A DNA stretch of 22,812 nucleotides from Chara braunii (GCA_003427395.1 BFEA01000045.1:2905155-2927966); one strand, 5' to 3'; positions 1 to 8,223 are shown, counted from the stretch's first letter. Program-made: numbers and translations. The notes: a model not told the origin generated them from the sequence alone.

Positions 1-1099
1 GATGCCATGTAGGTCAGTCTATGTGAGTCAGTTCGTTTATCAGACTTCCGCTGCATACATGCTCATCCTATATTGGTTGATCTTTGGTTCTGCCCATACT
101 CATCGAAGTATGCAACAAACCCCAAGGTCAGCGAGAGGAGGGGGAGGGTACGCAGCTTCGATCAGGGGAAATGACGAGCCCGAAGAAGAAACTCAGTGAT
201 GGCACAAAGCAAGTGCGGGCGCCAATAACGCTCCTCTGTTACTCCAGCTGCGCCAGGTGAGAATGAATCTTCCCCTCGCACATGGGGAAATTCATCACCA
301 AGACCAGTACGTCATGAAAGAATACACCCCTGGCTCTTAAGACCACATTCATGGCGAAACATACTTCAAACTGCTCATATCTAGGTGAGTGCCTCACTCC
401 CCCCCCCTTTTTACTACCTCTCTTCCTTTCTCGTGCTCGTGCAGATCGGAGCCCAGTCAATAGGCCTTCATCTATTGCTGTCCACCTATCCTAACAGGCG
501 AAGGTGAAGGTCGAATCAAGATTCACGTTGCGATCCGCTATTTTGGAAAAACTAAGAATGGATTTTCCGCCAGAGCACAAAAAGGCATACTGCCACAGAC
601 TTGCCTGCCTCCGGCCGAGCCCTCACTGAGCAGAGTGAGGATGAATCTTCTGCCTGAATCATGGGAAGATACATCATCCGTACTCCTAGGCGCAGCCAAA
701 AACGGCCACACCTTCAAAACTAAATCCCAACCCCGAAATCTGTCGATGCCATTGTGTTCGTAATGATCTAAAACCCTGGGTTAGGATGTTACCTCGCTCA
801 ATTCTGTTGACCATCGGGCGAGATACGCGTTTTAACTCCCACCATTCTCTTCTCCTCGACCTTCCTGCACGCCTCCTTTTTCTATTATTCCTTCTTCTAC
901 TGATTTTCCTCCTAATCTAACTATGGATTCGGGGTCACCCACCCCAAAGAACCCCTACTCACCTTCTTTTCTCGTCATAATGGGTTGAGAAACGGCCGAT
1001 CAACTCTCTTCCTACTCACAATTTCCTTTCAGTCGCCATCTCCAACATCTGTTTCGAATGCACGTGGCACAGACCCCCGTCCAGAATCAGTCTCACTCC

Positions 1100-1310
1100 T
1101 TCAGCTTGTCACCACCTTCTTCTCTCTTCCGGGTGCGCTCGTTCTTCTGCGTGCTCACGCTCTCTCTCGTGCCCCTACTCTCGAGTACTCACTCTCACCC
1201 ACCGTCTCATCCACCTTCTTTTTCTTCTTCTTTTTTTTTTTTCTTGCTTCTTTCGAATCCTCCTCCTGATCGGCCTCCCTTCTTCCCCCTCACAACCAAT
1301 CTACTCAGGT
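1100..1310. repeat. Pyrimidine-rich (C/T) tract
   Basis: The plus strand is strongly enriched in C and T, with CTT/TTC runs and a T-rich stretch near 1218-1250. Short frames over it are low-complexity Ser/Pro/Phe products and are not credible genes. It lies inside copy A and resembles the C/T-rich stretch at about 20320-20370 and 20770-21060 in and before copy B. Confidence 0.7.
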
Positions 1311-1359
1311 GAACAGCGTGGGCAAAGCCACGTCATCAATACAGTCCAGAGATTAAGGT

Positions 1360-1461
1360 CACATCAGCATGCCGTGAAGTCTTGAGGTAGCCCCACATCA
1401 GCATCCTATGAAGACCTGTGGCAGCGCCACATCAGCATCCACTGCTATGAAGAATATCAGC
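1360..1461. repeat. 34-bp tandem repeat, three copies
   Basis: The motif CACATCAGCAT starts at 1360, 1394 and 1428, an exact 34-bp spacing, followed each time by a related ATGAAG-containing segment. The third unit carries a small insertion. It has no counterpart I can find in copy B, so it is a local expansion in copy A. Confidence 0.8.
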
Positions 1462-1952
1462 AAGCTACCTACTTCCGTGCCGTCGCCCGCAACGCCTGTA
1501 CACAGCTAGCATATAGCCAGCGTCACAGCAGTACAGCCAATCCTGACTACCTCTAAGCCCAGTCCTTAAGTAGCTTTTGACGAAACTCTCTGGCCTTGGG
1601 CCTCCTTCCCTCTGCCGTCCAGATTGAATCACAGTCAATGGCCCAGATGGTACCGTTGCAACCTACTCCCTTGGACCCGATGCTGCCTAGGTTCCTGCAT
1701 ACAAACGGGCGCGTGTGCTTGGCCAGCGACCTGACTAGGCACCTATGAACTTTGACTGTTGGGTGAACCGACTGCTGACTGATGTCAACTGTCATGCACC
1801 CAGGCCCTGATTTCATGTTGGGCTTTTCTTGCTCCTTCGCTCGGCCTGAGCTAAGGGCTGCCCGGCTGGCCCTTTGAACCCCTCAGGTTCCGTATGTCAT
1901 GGGTTGTCTACTGTTACATCTGCCCTACGATGTGACCTCACACAAGCTCCTG

Positions 1953-2046
1953 AAAAAAAACGGAGATGAGCCTTGCATGTCATATCTACACTAGGCCAAG
2001 CTAACTTTTCTGTACCGTTCCAATTTTAACGGATGTCCCGAAGGAC
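1953..2046 (-). pseudogene. U6 snRNA-like sequence (diverged)
   Basis: Read on the minus strand this begins with the 5' stem-loop GTCCTTCGGGAC, continues with CATCCG and AAAATTGGAACG, then TACAGA, TTAGC and TTGGCC, and ends in eight T residues (plus-strand A run 1953-1960). Order and spacing match U6 spliceosomal RNA. The ACAGAGA box, which pairs with the 5' splice site in real U6, reads ACAGAAA here, and the 3' half is poorly conserved. The 5' stem is one base pair shorter than the usual U6 stem, a change shared with the copy at 21232-21345. I see no TATA box or upstream sequence element at the expected minus-strand distance, so a U6-derived repeat component is more likely than an active gene. 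Confidence 0.75.
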
Positions 2047-2129
2047 AGGTTGCGGCCGTGGGCTTGCGGAACCATCATTGGGCTGACCGGCCCTAAGTAA
2101 TTCAAAAGTATTTGGTTTGACTCATCAAG

Positions 2130-2213
2130 TTCCATCATCTGGATTCGAACTCAGGTCCATATTTCAACAGTTCATGGGTATACCCACTGAGCTAGGCTCT
2201 TGGGCCTACGGGC
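2130..2213 (-). pseudogene. tRNA-like sequence, probably a SINE head
   Basis: On the minus strand there is a textbook Pol III A box, TAGCTCAGTGG (2184-2194), and a near-perfect B box, AGTTCGAATCC (2141-2151), about 32 nt apart, as in tRNA genes. The anticodon and T stems do not pair well, so a functional tRNA is unlikely. The loop would read anticodon GTT (Asn) if taken at face value. It lies between the SINE at 2256-2565 and the U6-like sequence. Confidence 0.65.
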
Positions 2214-2255
2214 GGTCCCTGAGACCTGTGCCGGGCCTCGTCCCAAATGGGACTA

Positions 2256-2565
2256 AAATAAGAAATAAGAAAAATAAAAATAAAAATAAATATTAATAAA
2301 ACTTAGAGATGAAAATTAGGAAGACGGATAGGGGAGGGGAACCGTTGGTACTTGGCCCTCGGCCCTGCCTCGCTGGCCCGCGGCCGGATCCCCCAGCAAA
2401 ACTAAGGGGAATAGTCCCGCACCCGCAACCCCTCAGTTTAGCTCTGTAGCGCTCCTCCACTTCTCCAATGCTGGCTACTGGCCTTGATCCCGGGATCCTC
2501 ATGTTGAAAGTCCAATGCAGTAACCAATAGGGCTAATCCCAAGCCTGAACTGGCCGTGCGCCGAC
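2256..2565 (-). mobile_element. tRNA-derived SINE, copy A
   Basis: The minus strand starts with a tRNA-like head: A-box-like TAGCCCTATTGG (2524-2535) and B-box-like GGATCAAGGCC (2480-2490). A unique body follows, containing CTGAGGGGTTG and CCTTAGTTTTGCTGGGGGA. The element ends in a T-rich tail (plus-strand A-rich 2256-2310). Head, body and tail are all matched in order at 21610-21870, which supports one SINE family. No coding content is expected. Confidence 0.7.
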
Positions 2566-3266
2566 CTGTATATGAACGGTAGCTGCAGCCAGCCCGGGCC
2601 TGCAGACGGTGCACCGAGGCCATCTTTTGGCTTACAGTCTGCGTCCATGGGCCCGCACGCGCGTGTTTGCCGCTGTAGAGGGCAAGGCTTTGCTCGGCTT
2701 GTCACGCGTGCTGCCTCACCATGCTGTGGTCACGGCCGGGGTTCTCCTATCCTGCCGTAGTCGTCGAAGGGTTGGCCGTTCATCGCCTTTGGGTCAGAAA
2801 GACCCCGGCTTTTATTCACACCGTACCCGGCCCGTGCCATCCTAGCTAAAGTTTGTCACGGCTTCTACTGCTGACAACACACGGCCAAACCTTGTACTCG
2901 TGCACTCCACATTATGCGGCCCCAAAAAATGTCGTTCTCCAGTAAGTCAGACAAAATCCTCCTCTAGTCGCAGTCTCACCTGGTCAATTTTGCGCTGCCC
3001 GTAACTTCGTCTGTGCGTGCGAGGTTGGGGCTTACGCGACTTAATCAAAGATTCTAACCTACCACCTTGCTCTACCGGCGTTTCACAGTTTACATTGATC
3101 TATTATTTAGCCAAGCTAACGCGTGCCCACAAAGTGCACGCTCACACACTCTCTAAAAAGCGTGTGTCAATCCCAACCCCTGAGAATTGGTTGTGGTCGC
3201 TCAAAAACGAGGCACGCTCCTAGATGTCGTCAAAGAACATACTTCCTGTAAGCTGCAAAAAAAAAC

Positions 3267-3301
3267 GCCCAAATACCCTTGTAAGGGTATTCGGGCTAAC
3301 A
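3267..3301. repeat. Terminal hairpin and right end of copy A
   Basis: The sequence holds AATACCCTT, a GT loop and AAGGGTATT (3272-3291), extended by an outer GCCC (3267-3270) pairing with GGGC (3293-3296) across one A.C mismatch. The tail TAACA follows and the family homology stops at 3301. The same inner hairpin with different outer pairs ends copy B (22289-22321). Confidence 0.75.
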
Positions 3302-4022
3302 CCGGTGTACCCAGTCGCACACGCGCACCCAACCAGGGTGTGTAGACCTAGCCACCATACAATGTACGACCTCACTGCTAGAAGAAGAAGAAGAAGATGT
3401 TGTCCTCCTCTCGGTCTCACCTGCGGGTAACTGCCGCCTGGACTGACCATTGTCATCGTCGTCATGTGCAGGTTGCCGCGCGGAGTCCTAGCCATGGCGT
3501 CAGGTAAGTCCGCCGCTGCAGGTATGGCCTCCCTCTGCCTACCTACGCATCTACCTCTATTGTAGCGTTGTAGTCCCAGTGCTGCTCCAGCAGCGTGTCG
3601 CCCAAGAAATGAGCTACTCTAACTGTGTGTGTGCCCAGCCGTAGCCCAGCTATAAGTAACGTTGTGCCGGCTGGGTGTGCCTCCTGCGTTGGCCTGAAAC
3701 GACCCACACGGTCTGGGCCCCTGCCGGGTGTCCAGACTGTCCTGCTGATGCAGCAGGGCGCCAAAATGCGCCTGGTCCCGAACGACCCTACCTCCTGGAG
3801 TACCCAGCCCAAGGCATAGCCTTGGGGATTGCAAATCCGAAGCGATGTCTGAACAGACAAAAATAGGACAGCAACAAATAAATAAATAAATGCTATCGCA
3901 AATCCGTACATGCGGCCTAAGGGCTGTCGTGGGCCTCCAGGGCGCGTGTCTGAAGGGCACGCGGCCTGGGGGGCCCTCAACAACCGTCGGGCTCCTGAAA
4001 CGCGGCGTGGGGGCCCCTCAAC
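3302..4022. other. Unassigned spacer with short repeats
   Basis: No gene is supported. It holds a short AGA microsatellite (about 3380-3396) and a pair of 24-bp direct repeats 41 bp apart (starting 3960 and 4001, each with CGCGG ahead of CTCAACAA). The second repeat lies at the point where reverse transcriptase homology of the neighbouring minus-strand element stops. A 172-residue minus-strand frame reaching into 3543-4061 has only its first residues related to RT (VTDVSSFLGL) and is otherwise meaningless. Confidence 0.6.
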
Positions 4023-4467
4023 AAGGCCGAGAAACGAACTGACATCTGTAACGTTTTGCAACTCCAGCCTCTCTTGGACGGCTTGAATTTTGTTCGATAA
4101 TGGATTGATGTGCCCTCCGATGTGACGAAATGGCCCAAGTACTCAACTCTTGTTGTACGAATTTGCACTTGTCACGGTTGGCTTTGTACTTGGCGCAGCG
4201 GAGCGTCTCCAACACAGGTCGAAGATGCTCGAGATGGTCCTCCAAGGTCCGACTATAGACGAGAATGTCATCCAAGTAGACCAACACAAACCGGTCCAAC
4301 ATCGCGTCGAACTCGTTGGTCATTGCCGCTTGAAAAGTCGACGGGGCATTGGTGAGGCCAGAAGGCTTGACCACCCACTCAAAATGCTTGTATCGCATCT
4401 TGAACGCGGATTTGTAGCGATCGTGCGGGCATATCGAAATCTGATGATAGCCCAACTTCAAATCCAA
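4018..4467 (-). pseudogene. Reverse transcriptase palm fragment (YLDD)
   Basis: The frame begins with MDLKLGYHQISI, followed by PSGLTNAPSTFQAAM and the catalytic motif VYLDDILVYSR (YLDD codons at plus-strand 4267-4278). These are RT motifs of Ty3/gypsy elements; the two aspartates bind the catalytic metals. After KCKFVQQEL the reading moves to a second frame (EYLGHFVTSEG, about 4095-4150) and then a third (VTDVSSFLGL), so two further frameshifts are present. All similarity is lost below about 4020. Confidence 0.85.
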
Positions 4468-5135
4468 CTTTGAAAAAAAATTGCGTCGTCCAAACGCTCA
4501 AGAAGATCGTCGATACGAGGAAGAGGCCCTGCATTCTTGACGGTTTGTGCGTTGAGCTTGCCGTAGTCGATACACAAATGAAGATCCTTATTCTTCTTTC
4601 GTACAAAGAGAACTGGCACACCATATGGTGAGCTACTAGGGCGGATACAGCCCTTCTCCAACAAGTCGTCAAGTTGCGTGCGGAGAACCGCGAGCTCTGC
4701 CTCGCTCGTGTGATAGATGCATCCCTTCGGCAGCATGCCACCGGCCTCCATAATGATCTCATGCGAGATCGGCTGATCCGGCACCACACCGGTAGGAGAC
4801 TCAAAGATGTCGATGAACTCGTCAAGCAACCGCACCACACAAGGGTCTGAAGAGAAGTCCGTAGGTGAAGAGTCGGTTACCGCGACGGTTCGAAGAAAGC
4901 ATAGGCCGATCTCGTCGGTCCGCTCGTAGGCACAAGTGGCCCAAAAAGATTTGGTCGTCACAACTTGGCACAGAATCAAAGGGTGCGGACGAGGAATAGT
5001 ACGTGGCACCTTGGCGCCAAAGGCTTCACGAAGAGTAAGTGTCCGCTGATGGAAGTTGACCGTGTGATCTGCATTTGCAAGCCAAGGTATCCCCAAAATG
5101 ATGTCGAAGTCCGTGTCCAAGACGTCAAACGTCAC
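4458..5135 (-). pseudogene. Protease C-terminus and RT fingers/palm fragment
   Basis: The 225-residue frame starts inside the protease (second conserved motif DIILGIPWL), runs through a connector, and enters reverse transcriptase with PISHEI, LDDLLEKGCIRPSSSPYG, VLFVRKKNKD and CIDYGKLNAQTVKNAGPLPRI. The family norm has R where this has G in DYGKL. The frame breaks at the run of eight A/T residues near 4471-4478, a likely homopolymer slip, before the SKLDLKSGYHQ-type motif that continues in the next frame. Confidence 0.85.
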
Positions 5136-5725
5136 CGTTTCGCATGCATGAGGTGCGAAATAAACTGGTATGGCCTCGATGTAGCCGTCAATGGAAGTTG
5201 TTGTGTCCGACTGTCCGCCAACTTGACTGCTGTAGGATTTGCCTTCCTTCGAAGTTGTGCGCCAAGGCCAACCCTTTGTATAAAGGACTGACTCATGAAA
5301 TTGCGAGTCGCGCCGCTATCCAGCAAAGCGCTATAGGACGCTTGCCCAACTTGGATGCAGACATAAAGGAGCAGTGCGTTGTTGTCGTTGTACTGCTGCG
5401 TGCGAAACTCGCGGGCCACCTTGGTAACATACGCAAGGATGTCCCCCACCGCAGCTTCGTCATCCGTCAGCGAAGTTGGTGGTGCATAGAATACTAAGTA
5501 TGTGTGGAGATGATCACATAGTGCTGCACATTGCGGTCCCGGTAAGCGGCCTGCTATGTGACCGTCTGAACGCAGTGAACGCGCTTTCGCGTTCGAACGC
5601 CCACGTTCAAACGATCGTGGGCCGCGTTCAAACGTGCCACGTGGCAGGGGCTGGGAAAAAATCAAATGCGCACCCCCTGCCAGCATGCGTGTCTCGTGCG
5701 CCACCCTAGGGCGCGTGACATTCAA
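5132..5725 (-). pseudogene. Retroelement protease fragment
   Basis: The frame gives 197 residues. The first half is a low-complexity linker, including repeated FERG motifs that mirror GTTCGAACG-type repeats at about 5585-5635. The second half is a retropepsin-like domain whose catalytic motif LLDSGAT is intact (DSG codons at plus-strand 5312-5320). The enzyme would have cleaved the Gag-Pol polyprotein. The frame is lost near 5195: the downstream residues fit better in the next frame, which carries the VTFDVLDTDFDIILGIPWL part of the protease. The apparent start codon is probably not biological, since this region is normally internal to a polyprotein. Confidence 0.8.
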
Positions 5726-5773
5726 AAAAAAGTAAAAAAAAAAAAATCACGAAGTACCCCCACCCAGACATAT

Positions 5774-5822
5774 ATACACGCACACACATACACACACCGA
5801 CATATGCACACACACACACATG
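5774..5822. repeat. CA microsatellite
   Basis: Imperfect CA dinucleotide runs interrupted by TA and GA steps. Together with nearby T-rich and TG-rich sequence (to about 5880) they separate the minus-strand fragment from the 5' LTR. Confidence 0.8.
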
Positions 5823-6101
5823 CAGTCAATCCTTTTTTATTTGTTTTTATTTTAGGGGTATGTGTGTATACAGGGGGTGGGGTTGGAGTGAAACGGTATT
5901 CACCAGTTCGCAATAGCTGATGCAGATTCCAGGGCTCGATCCCTAGTCCTTGCCTTACCTGTGTACAGTATCTGTGTCGACCCCTAGAGTTGAACCCGCG
6001 ACCTGTGTATTTGTAACAGTTGGTACGTCGTCGTAGTGTCTATAGGTAGCAGGGGTTTAATCTGTAGACCTGTCGAGTAGGAGTCTTAGTCAGGTCTAGA
6101 A

Positions 6102-6192
6102 GTCGTAGCTGTAGTTTTCTCGAAAGGTCAAGGTCGTAGCTGCTACAGTCCAGAAGGGTCAAGTCGTAGCTGCTACAGTCACGAAAGGCCAA
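6102..6192. repeat. 30/31-bp tandem repeats in U3
   Basis: GTCGTAGCTG-type units start at 6102, 6133 and 6163, with a weaker one at 6193. Two units hold the short palindrome GTAGCTGCTAC. The same set recurs in the 3' LTR at about 14091-14181. Their place about 210-300 bp upstream of the TATA box fits enhancer-like repeats of LTR promoters; no factor is identified. Confidence 0.75.
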
Positions 6193-6405
6193 GTCTACGG
6201 CCTTCCGGAAGGTCCCAGCAGTGGCCTTTCGAAGTTGCCTACATTAGACTGAGGCAAGTGGGCAAGTGGTGAGGCAAGTGGTGGAGTCTGCCCGTGCTGA
6301 GTCAGCAGTCCCGGTCCTAGGCAATCTGGTCCAGTCAAGCAAGTACCGCATGGAACTGTATGCACTTCGGGCATGGGAAAGGGCCAGACCAACGAGCTGC
6401 AGAAG

Positions 6406-6412
6406 TATAAAT
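6406..6412 (+). promoter_or_regulatory. LTR TATA box
   Basis: TATAAAT lies within sequence conserved between both LTRs (3' LTR counterpart TATAAA at 14395-14400). Transcription would start about 25-35 bp downstream, near 6435, making 5889 to about 6435 the U3 region. Confidence 0.7.
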
Positions 6413-6918
6413 CAAGAGGCAGCGCCCAGCCATTCATTCATTCCTGCGTGAGCCATGCGGAAGCGCTGCCACAGCGACTTGTGCAAGGAGGTCTGCAGTG
6501 AGCCCGAGGACGAAGTGGGCGAGAGAGACGAAGTGTAGCCATAGCGATAGGGTAGTAGCAGGCATAGCCGCCATAGCTGTAGGTAGAGTTCAGTGTATGT
6601 GTTTGTGTGAGTTCAGAGTATCGCGTGTGGGATATCCAAGGTGATCCTGTGTATGCGAACAAAGAGTTGTGTGGGTGCTGAGTCGCCATAGCCATCGAAG
6701 TGAACTTGAATCTGAACTGTGTTCTCGACTACCATATGTCTGAGTTCTGAGTGGGCGCTTGTCGCCAGTTTGCTGCGCACCTGTTTGCATGCATGAGAAG
6801 AGTGAATGAAAGCGAGTCTGATTGCATTGGTATTGGAGCAGGTACCCGCTGTCCCACGCGCCGCGTTGTGTGTCGCAGGGAGTGATGCGCCATAGCTGAG
6901 GTAGTCGACGAAGAAGAA

Positions 6919-6934
6919 GTCCGCCATAGCGGAC
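6919..6934. repeat. CATA-loop mini-hairpin, best of a dispersed set
   Basis: GTCCGC, loop CATA, GCGGAC forms a perfect 6-bp hairpin. Related sites share GCCATAGC with different arms: GCGGC/GCCGC (7201-7214) and CAGC/GCTG (about 7384-7395). Weaker members lie near 6536, 6569, 6684, 6889 and 7284. See the matching finding. Confidence 0.6.
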
Positions 6935-6995
6935 ACCGAGGTTGAAGAAGCCGCCGCGCGTACCTGCAGAGAAGACCACGAAGAAGAAGAAGCCC

Positions 6996-7101
6996 GAGAG
7001 AGGAAGAGAGAGAGAGAGAGAGAGGGAGAGAGAAAGGTTGAGCGATACAAGATTGGCTTACCACGTTTCTGCGTTGAAGACATCGCTACGGTGAGAGAGA
7101 G

Positions 7102-7132
<31 letters not shown>
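6996..7132. repeat. GA microsatellites in the LTR
   Basis: Two GA dinucleotide runs, about 6996-7034 and 7092-7132, are separated by a short unique stretch. A much longer GA run (22717-22812) sits in the 3' LTR. Confidence 0.85.
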
Positions 7133-7405
7133 TGAGCGATACAAGTTTGGTTGTCACTTACCTGTGAAGTGCGCTGTGCAGTTCCACGAGGAGGAAGGAA
7201 GCGGCCATAGCCGCGAAGCTTGTACCACGGAGTGACGAAGAAGGAGGATGTGGACAGACGGTGAGGCTGAGAAGGGAGAGAGAAGCCATAGCCGAGGAGG
7301 CGAAGGGAGAGACGTCGGGGTGAAGAGAAAGGTGGCGAGGAAGGAGAAAGGAAGGAGAAGGGTGGTGAGGAAGGAGAAGCCGACAGCCATAGCTGACCAG
7401 CGGAG

Positions 7406-7562
7406 TTGACCGGGAGAGTTGACCAAACGTTGACTGGGCGTTGACCGGGAGTTGACTGGAGGTGTTGACCGACGTTGACCAAAGCTGACCGGAGGCTGAC
7501 TGCAGCATTGACTGAGCGTTGACCAAGGCGTTGACCAAGACCGTTGACCACGATTTTGACCA
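7406..7562 (+). promoter_or_regulatory. Array of twelve TTGAC[C/T] motifs (W-box-like)
   Basis: TTGACC or TTGACT starts at 7406, 7419, 7430, 7441, 7452, 7465, 7475, 7508, 7519, 7531, 7544 and 7556, all on the plus strand, mostly 10-13 bp apart, with degenerate CTGAC copies between. TTGACY is the W-box core bound by WRKY factors in green plants. It could equally be a 11/12-bp minisatellite with no regulatory role. It lies downstream of the TATA box. Confidence 0.6.
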
Positions 7563-7565
7563 AGC

Positions 7566-7583
7566 TGGCGCCGGTATAATCTC
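7566..7583 (+). other. Candidate primer-binding site
   Basis: TGGCGCCGGTATAATCTC begins with TGG, the complement of tRNA CCA, and TGGCGCC is a common start of plant retrotransposon primer sites. I cannot assign the tRNA. The distance to gag (about 640 bp) is plausible for a leader. Confidence 0.4.
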
Positions 7584-8223
7584 GCGAAACCTTAAGCCTA
7601 TCCCTCGCCCTATGGTCCTATGGATGTGCAAACACCCTGTGGTACTTTGCTGGGTCAAGCCGGTCTGTCTCTTCTTTCTGCATTGAGTCTCTTCTGTCTA
7701 GGTGTAGGAACTCTGTGGATGAAGGATAGGGCCTCGTTGACCAAACCCCTGCCGAACTAAGTAGGGCTAAAGACTGTGTCTGACGACTCGACTGTCCCGG
7801 GGGACACAAACCCTCCCAAGGACCGGTACAGACCGGCGGGCTGCTCGGTGTGGCACGGTAGGCCCGAAAAGTTGAGCTGTGGGCTGCACAACAGGCAGTC
7901 TAAGTGTTGAGAGACCTGCTGATCGCGTCGTCCTGTTTGCGACGTTAAATAATTCCTGAGGAGTTACGAGGGATCTCCTTAAATGCCTCCTGATCAGCAA
8001 CCGGTCTAGTAGTGATAGCCTTAGAGTAGGTCTAGGCTAGAGACCCTAGTTGACAGGATCCCTGTCCGGATTCTTAGAGTAGGTCTAGGCTAGAGACCCT
8101 AGTTGACAGGATCCCTGTCCGGATTCTGTGAGTCTTTAGATTGAGTCGGTAAGTTTTTCACTCAGGGGTTAGAGTCTAAGTGGTAAGGTTTGGGACCGTT
8201 AACCCGGTTGTGCACTAATCACC
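7584..8223 (+). other. 5' leader between LTR and gag
   Basis: No coding region. It contains a perfect 53-bp tandem duplication (8020-8125) just before gag and otherwise unique sequence. If the LTR actually ends at 8160, most of this stretch is U5. Confidence 0.55.
8020..8125. repeat. Perfect 53-bp tandem duplication
   Basis: Positions 8020-8072 and 8073-8125 are identical. Each unit holds two short hairpins: GACAGG, loop ATC, CCTGTC, and GGTCT pairing with AGACC. Confidence 0.9.

Larger units (their letters stand above)
1..3301. mobile_element. Non-coding repeat family, copy A (left end outside window)
   Basis: No coding sequence is supported here; all open frames are short and unrelated to any family I know. 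The segment aligns in the same order and orientation, at low identity with indels, to about 20380-22321 inside the nested insertion. Shared landmarks are a GTRAGT-containing stretch (near 384 and 20673), a segment near 555-580 versus 20730-20755, a U6-like sequence, a tRNA-derived SINE and a terminal hairpin. Copy A is longer than copy B because of extra blocks, including a 34-bp tandem repeat and a second tRNA-like sequence. A motif containing GATGAATCTTC and a later CATGGG occurs twice inside it (near 263 and 640). The right end is placed at 3301 because both copies finish in a hairpin followed by a short tail ending ACA. Class is unresolved: it could be a non-autonomous DNA transposon, an LTR derivative, or a composite. 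Confidence 0.6.
4018..5725 (-). mobile_element. Truncated Ty3/gypsy pol fragment
   Basis: The minus strand encodes, in order, a pre-protease linker, an aspartic protease, and most of a reverse transcriptase, broken into at least four frames. Homology ends near 4020, just after the RT thumb motif equivalent to VTDVRSFLGL; RNase H, integrase and the distal LTR are missing. Upstream (above 5725) only a microsatellite separates it from the 5' LTR of the plus-strand element, and no gag is visible. It is a different lineage from the plus-strand element: the protease reads LLDSGATRNF and the RT region has KKNKDLHLCIDY. It looks older, with more frameshifts and no detectable LTRs. Confidence 0.85.
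5889..7562 (+). repeat. 5' LTR (start firm, end tentative)
   Basis: The start is set by the point where similarity to 13878 onward begins, at TGAAACGG. Positions 5889-6424 match 13878-14413 and 6421-6826 match 22321-22716 with small indels. The 3' end is not fixed because the partner LTR runs off the window. One candidate end is the CCA at 7562, three bases before a TGGCGCC primer-binding-like motif. A second is the TTTTTCA at 8160, which would make a five-base inverted match with the TGAAA start but has no TGG-type primer site after it. The LTR contains promoter, tandem repeats, GA microsatellites and a TTGAC array, listed separately. Confidence 0.8.

Noticed and set aside
2130-2213. Functional tRNA-Asn gene
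   Set aside because: A and B boxes are good but the anticodon and T stems mispair.
3267-3301. Helitron 3' end
   Set aside because: Hairpin near the end fits, and copy A even has CTAA, but copy B lacks CTRR, and the insertion shows a target duplication, which Helitrons do not make.
3476-3515. Small exon between a TGCAG acceptor and CAG/GTAAGT donor
   Set aside because: Motif matches are short and no coding similarity or second exon supports it.
3543-4061. Minus-strand frame of 172 codons as a separate gene
   Set aside because: Only its first dozen residues are RT-derived; the rest is unrelated sequence past the truncation point.
5920-5950. Hammerhead ribozyme from CTGATG in the LTR
   Set aside because: The catalytic core beyond CTGATG (a following GA and a GAAA) is missing.
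6613-7563. Minus-strand open frame of 316 codons across the LTR
   Set aside because: It is Ser/Leu-rich low-complexity translation of GA runs and the TTGAC array, lies antisense in an LTR, and matches no family.
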